From the NCBI RefSeq assembly GCF_001644645.1, contig NZ_CP011390.1:744001-808000 (forward strand): a stretch of DNA of 64,000 nucleotides, written 5' to 3'. The stretch is from Flavisolibacter tropicus (GTDB taxonomy: Bacteria; Bacteroidota; Bacteroidia; Chitinophagales; Chitinophagaceae). The notes under the pieces are model-generated. The model searched no databases. It saw only the letters and a list, made by a program, of their open reading frames with translations, and had not been told where the DNA came from. This document shows, one piece after another, positions 60,191-64,000 of this stretch; position 1 is the stretch's first letter; the number at the start of each line of letters is the position of its first letter. A program made the translations under genes and the position numbers.

Positions 60191-62302
60191 TTATTGTTCT
60201 GCAGATTTTTTTTCTTGAATCAATACCAAGTTCTCTAAATCGACTTGCATAGGGAGTAGTCCGATCTTTACCACGGCTTTCTTTCCACGCAATTCCAACA
60301 CTTCGCCTACTTGTAGATTGCGTTTCATTTTTACTTTATCACCTATCTTAATTTCGCCGCCAATCTCTTCGTACTTGCTGTCCAGTTGTTTTTGTTTCTT
60401 ACTTACTACTTGCTTGTTCTCAGTTTTATTGAATAACAGAGCCGCCATTTCTTTCACCACTTTGTTCTTATCCTCTTCTTTTTTCCAGGCTATAACCATT
60501 TGTCGGAGCTTACGCTCCATATCTTTTAAATAAGTCAGACGGTCTTCTGTAACCTTATTCTGCTGTTTAAGCACCTCTACTTGCTGGCGGTGCCGCTCTC
60601 GGTCCATCACTTGCTCCATTTCTTTTTTCAAGCGCTCATTTTCTTTTAAGAGCTTATGCAGGTCTTTTTCCTTCCCTTCCATACGGCGTAAATCCTGTTC
60701 TGTTCGGTTTAATAACTTGTCTAACTTAAAATGGTCTTCATCCACTAAGCTGCGGGCTCTTTCAATTAGTTTTTTATCAAGGCCAATACGTTCGGCAATA
60801 GAGAATGTATATGAACTACCGGGCTTTCCAATAATTAACTTGTATAATGGCATCAGGCTATTTTCATCAAATGCCATGGCACCATTAATAATACCCGGTG
60901 TTTTATTGGCCATCACCTTCAAGTTCAAGTAGTGAGTGGTAACAATTCCCATGGCATGTTTCCGACCCAGTTCTTCCAGGATTACTTCTGCAAAGGCACC
61001 ACCTAAGTTGGGATCACTACCGCTACCCAGTTCGTCAATGAAGAAAAGTGTTTTTCCATTGGCTGTCTCCATGAAATGTTTCATGCTAAGCAAATGGCTA
61101 CTATAGGTACTTAGCTCAAACTCCAGGCTCTGCGTATCGCCAATATGAATCATTACTTGCTTAAAAATGCCAAACTCTGACGAAGGGTGTACTGGTACCA
61201 ATAGTCCACTTTGCACCATCATTTGCAGTAAGCCGACTGTTTTCATAGTAACCGTTTTACCACCGGCATTAGGTCCGCTGATTACCAGTATACGTTTGTT
61301 TTCATCTAAAGTCAGGTTGGTTGGTATGGTAGGCTTTCCTGTCCTTAGGTTATATAAATATAAAAGCGGGTGTAATGCATTAATTAAGTGGATAAGTGCT
61401 TTATCGTGAACAACAGGAAACTCACCTCTTATAGCTATACCGAACTGTGCTTTGGCATGTATGAAATCGTACTCTCCTACTATTTTATGATAAGTTGTGA
61501 GCAAAGAAGCAAATACGGATAAACGCTTTGTAAGTTCTTTTAGGATGCGATAAACCTCTTTACGTTCAGCGTTTTCCAGTTCATAAATATCATTATTTAA
61601 CTCAATGGTTTCCTCTGGTTCTATAAATGTGGTTCGGCGACTATCGCTTTCTCCATGCAGTATACCCTTTACCGTACGCTTTTGTTCAGCAAATACAGCC
61701 ACAACTCTTCGGCCATTCATAAAGCTCTCTTCAATATCAGCCAAGTAGCCCTGCTTATTTAGCTTACTAATTATCCTATCAAACACCCGGCGAAGTTCAT
61801 TGCGCTTACGATAAAGCCCCATGCGGATGGACTGCAACTCAGCGCTGGCATTATCTTTTACATTGCCAGATTCATCAATCACTTCATCAATCAAGGCCAG
61901 AATAGCTTTTTCATAATAGGTACCTTCTATCACATAAGCCAAAGCGCCGAATGCGGTTTTCCTTTCCTGATCAAACCACCTGAATATTTTTTCAATACTG
62001 GTAGCTAGTTTGCGAAAAGACACCAATTGCTCGCCTGTAAGTAAGGCTCCTTCAATCTGGAGTAAACGTAATTCTTTTGCCAGATTAAGGATATAATCAT
62101 TAGGGAAATAGATACCGTTTTGCAGTAATTGTTTGAATTCAAACGTTTGGCGTAGCTCCCTATCTATATAGTCCTTTCGGGTATGTATACGTAAATTGGC
62201 AGCTTTTTCTTTAGCATATTCAGACCGACACTTCTCAAGGAGTAGGTTCTTAATTTTATCAAATTCAAGCTGTACTGTTGCTGATTCCGGATATAACTTC
62301 AT
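60191..62302 (-). CDS. mutS2: MutS2-like protein lacking a C-terminal Smr domain
   Basis: 703 residues. Core and clamp regions (VQLEFDKIKNLLLEKC, YLADIEESFMNGRRVVAVFAEQKR) lead to the MutS-type ATPase: Walker A GPNAGGKTV near 345, Walker B ETANGKTLFFIDELGSGSDP, then ATTHYLNLKV-type signature MGIVTTHYLNLKV. A coiled segment (EKDLHKLLKENERLKKEMEQ) follows. MutS2 proteins usually end in an Smr endonuclease domain and reach about 780-800 residues; this one ends after the KOW-like region (GDKVKMKRNLQVGEVLELRG) with no Smr. MutS2 acts on recombination intermediates or collided ribosomes rather than mismatch repair. tRNA-Ser lies downstream in the same direction. Confidence 0.9.
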   Translation of the reverse strand: MKLYPESATVQLEFDKIKNLLLEKCRSEYAKEKAANLRIHTRKDYIDRELRQTFEFKQLLQNGIYFPNDYILNLAKELRLLQIEGALLTGEQLVSFRKLATSIEKIFRWFDQERKTAFGALAYVIEGTYYEKAILALIDEVIDESGNVKDNASAELQSIRMGLYRKRNELRRVFDRIISKLNKQGYLADIEESFMNGRRVVAVFAEQKRTVKGILHGESDSRRTTFIEPEETIELNNDIYELENAERKEVYRILKELTKRLSVFASLLTTYHKIVGEYDFIHAKAQFGIAIRGEFPVVHDKALIHLINALHPLLYLYNLRTGKPTIPTNLTLDENKRILVISGPNAGGKTVTMKTVGLLQMMVQSGLLVPVHPSSEFGIFKQVMIHIGDTQSLEFELSTYSSHLLSMKHFMETANGKTLFFIDELGSGSDPNLGGAFAEVILEELGRKHAMGIVTTHYLNLKVMANKTPGIINGAMAFDENSLMPLYKLIIGKPGSSYTFSIAERIGLDKKLIERARSLVDEDHFKLDKLLNRTEQDLRRMEGKEKDLHKLLKENERLKKEMEQVMDRERHRQQVEVLKQQNKVTEDRLTYLKDMERKLRQMVIAWKKEEDKNKVVKEMAALLFNKTENKQVVSKKQKQLDSKYEEIGGEIKIGDKVKMKRNLQVGEVLELRGKKAVVKIGLLPMQVDLENLVLIQEKKSAEQ

Positions 62303-62455
62303 GAAATTCTTAACGAAAATTGTCTACAAATTTACGATTACTGCGCCGCTTCTCTTAAAGCTTTGTCAAAGCTTAATTAAACCTCTTGTTAAATCTAATT
62401 ACCTATAGTAGATTACAAGCTGTTACAATGAACTTTGTTATATATGTTTGTCGCA

Positions 62456-63106
62456 ATGAACAAAATTCTGTTTGCAGTGTTGATTATGTCGGGATTTATA
62501 GCAGGCTGTTCTGCAAAAACCCAAACTAATAAATTAAGTGCGTCAATGATGAATGTAAACGAAACTATTGATACAGCTACATTTGCAACGGGTTGTTTTT
62601 GGTGTACAGAGGCTATTTTTGAAGAGTTGAATGGTGTTTTGAAAGTGACCTCTGGATATTCTAACGGCCATGTGGCCAATCCAACCTACAAGGATGTATG
62701 TACAGGTGAAACTGGTCATGCAGAATGCGTTCAAATACTGTATGAACCTAGTAAAATTTCATATGATGAACTATTGGAAGTATTTTTTCAGGTACATGAC
62801 CCAACTACTTTAAACCGGCAAGGTGCAGACGTAGGTACGCAATATAGGAGTGCTATATTCTATCACAACGATGAGCAGCGTAAAAAGGCAGAATATTATA
62901 AAACAGAATTGAATAAAAGCGGCGCCTTTAACAAACCTATTGTAACAGAGATAGCTGCTGCTGAAACGTTTTATCCAGCGGAGGATTATCATCAAGAATA
63001 CTATGTAAATAATAAGAACTCTAACCCTTATTGCGCGGTAGTTATACGTCCTAAGTTGGATAAGTTCAAGAAGGTATTTGCGCAAAAACTTAAATCAGCT
63101 AATTAG
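62456..63106 (+). CDS. msrA: Peptide-methionine (S)-S-oxide reductase, lipoprotein form
   Basis: 216 residues from ATG 62456 (MNKILFAVLIMSGFIAGCSA), giving a lipobox FIAGC; upstream frames start at TTG 62435 or ATG 62444 but weaken the signal. The catalytic motif is GCFWCTEAIFEELNGV near residue 47, followed by VTSGYSNGHVANPTYKDVCTGETGHAE, the GADVGTQYRSAIFYH block and ETFYPAEDYHQEYY. MsrA reduces S-methionine sulfoxide in damaged proteins; the lipoprotein signal puts it in the periplasm or outer membrane. It is followed by a clear terminator. Confidence 0.95.
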   Translation: MNKILFAVLIMSGFIAGCSAKTQTNKLSASMMNVNETIDTATFATGCFWCTEAIFEELNGVLKVTSGYSNGHVANPTYKDVCTGETGHAECVQILYEPSKISYDELLEVFFQVHDPTTLNRQGADVGTQYRSAIFYHNDEQRKKAEYYKTELNKSGAFNKPIVTEIAAAETFYPAEDYHQEYYVNNKNSNPYCAVVIRPKLDKFKKVFAQKLKSAN

Positions 63107-63440
63107 AATATATAACTTAATCGAGGCCCCGCTTGTAGCGGGTTTTTTTTAACCGCGGATGTTAGGGATTGTTGATTGGATTAGCATGATTACAGTCCTG
63201 AATAATTTAAAAAACCTTCTGTCAGTAGAGTTTATGTTCTTCCAAGTATAATATGATGAGAATTATATATTCTCCATCTATGTGTATTTAATTAGCCACA
63301 TTGCTTTTAATTGGGTTCTAGGCTGTTATAATATCCGAATTTCATAATTTGATTTTCCGCATTTTCCTTTACTATATACAGCTTGAAATATAATTACTCC
63401 AGTTTTGACTATATTGTAGATACATTAGGAATAATTATCC
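63107..63440. other. 334-bp gap after msrA
   Basis: Contains the msrA terminator at 63128-63150 and otherwise AT-rich DNA without a visible gene. The promoter of the Asp-box protein gene should lie near 63380-63430 but no consensus was recognised. Confidence 0.4.
63126..63150 (+). terminator. Rho-independent terminator after msrA
   Basis: Stem CCCGCT (63128-63133) / AGCGGG (63137-63142) with a 3-nt loop and a run of eight T, 20 bp past the msrA stop. Confidence 0.85.
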
Positions 63441-64000
63441 ATGAAAAAGCTATTACTCCTCCCCTTCTTACTGCTTGTAGTAACAAGTTTTAGTCAATAC
63501 CCAGAAATAGCAGTTCTTACACAAGGTACCAAAACAAGTATCCGTGGTCTAAGCGTAGTAAATGATGCTACGGCATGGGTTAGTGGCAGCAATGGAACGG
63601 TAGGTAAAACCACAGATGGGGGAAAAAACTGGAAGTGGATAACCGTAAAAGGTTTTGAAAAAAGGGATTTTAGGGACATAGAGGCTTTTGATGCTACAAC
63701 AGCTATAATAATGGCTGTTGACGCTCCTGCCTATATATTAAAAACAGTTGATGGTGGTTCAAGTTGGAAGATAGTATATGAAAATGAAACGAAAGGCATG
63801 TTCCTTGATGCCATGGAATTTTGGAATATAAATGCAGGTATCGTTGTAGGTGATCCCATTGATGGTCGACTATTTATTGCTCGCACATTTGATGGCGGTA
63901 ATACCTGGAAGGAAATACCAAATGAATACAAGCCGAAAGTAGATAGTGGAGAAGCCCTTTTTGCAGCTAGTGGCACAAATATCCGCATATTAGATCGCGA
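63441..64000 (+). CDS. Secreted Asp-box (YCF48/BNR-like) beta-propeller protein, 3-prime partial
   Basis: The ATG at 63441 opens a frame that runs off the right edge (186 codons visible). A signal peptide MKKLLLLPFLLLVVTSFSQ is followed by repeated Asp-box turns: KTTDGGKNWKWI, KTVDGGSSWKIV and RTFDGGNTWKEI, spaced about 45-55 residues. This is the pattern of YCF48/photosystem-II-assembly-factor-like and sialidase-type propellers, common among secreted Bacteroidota proteins. Function unknown; the protein continues beyond the window. Confidence 0.82.
   Translation, partial: MKKLLLLPFLLLVVTSFSQYPEIAVLTQGTKTSIRGLSVVNDATAWVSGSNGTVGKTTDGGKNWKWITVKGFEKRDFRDIEAFDATTAIIMAVDAPAYILKTVDGGSSWKIVYENETKGMFLDAMEFWNINAGIVVGDPIDGRLFIARTFDGGNTWKEIPNEYKPKVDSGEALFAASGTNIRILDR

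Overview
The window is about 64 kb of a Bacteroidota chromosome, most likely family Chitinophagaceae (Sphingobacteriia/Chitinophagia). The signs are: AT-rich DNA with weak ribosome binding sites; two giant secreted proteins ending in type IX secretion (T9SS) sorting domains; a TonB-dependent receptor remnant; malectin, PKD, MBG and CBM6 domains on secreted proteins; and small protein families typical of Bacteroidota. No rRNA, phage, intact insertion sequence or CRISPR array was seen. There is one tRNA gene, tRNA-Ser(UGA).

Layout. (1) 1-12837, plus strand: the end of a surface-polysaccharide locus. It holds a possible Wzt-type C-terminus, two GT2 glycosyltransferases (one fused to a methyltransferase-like domain), a polysaccharide deacetylase, a 2296-residue T9SS-exported protein carrying a perfect 774-bp tandem repeat, a GT14-type branching enzyme and a small kinase. 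(2) 12834-20941, minus strand: three paralogous polysaccharide lyase-type proteins (two are CBM6 lipoproteins), then UDP-GlcNAc 2-epimerase and a WecG/TagA transferase. Gene debris lies between the two lipoproteins. (3) 21-28.3 kb: small Bacteroidota proteins, a truncated and frameshifted TonB receptor, and a gluconate permease/kinase pair. (4) 28.7-40.7 kb: HD phosphohydrolase, cyclic-nucleotide-binding protein, Npt1-like transporter with HEAT-type region, a 1900-residue S53-like protease/adhesin with nine NPAYLVN motifs, and a TPR adenylate cyclase. (5) 41-44.7 kb: cytochrome c lipoprotein, uxuA, a mannonate oxidoreductase and a divergent LacI regulator with a palindromic operator candidate. 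(6) 44.8-48.4 kb: two joined gene fragments, a Crp/Fnr regulator, an AhpD-like protein and two receiver-only response regulators. (7) 48.5-54.5 kb, minus strand: a small membrane protein, two serine hydrolases, membrane proteins and a winged-helix regulator. (8) 55.4-59.9 kb: a five-gene cassette that looks like biosynthesis and transfer of an N-methylated amino sugar. (9) 60-64 kb: tRNA-Ser, a MutS2 without Smr domain, MsrA, and the start of an Asp-box protein.

How the genes fit together. Much of the window concerns making, exporting and trimming surface glycans. Lyase-type proteins, mannonate dehydratase/oxidoreductase and the gluconate genes suggest uronic or sugar-acid metabolism. The cyclase, the cNMP-binding protein and the HD protein may form a local cAMP circuit. 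The most unusual signals are the NPAYLVN array (peptide kept, synonymous codons varied), the perfect tandem domain duplication, the three TTACTCCGTAT repeats at exact 22-bp spacing, and several decayed gene fragments. All functions are inferred from reading the sequence; no database search was possible.
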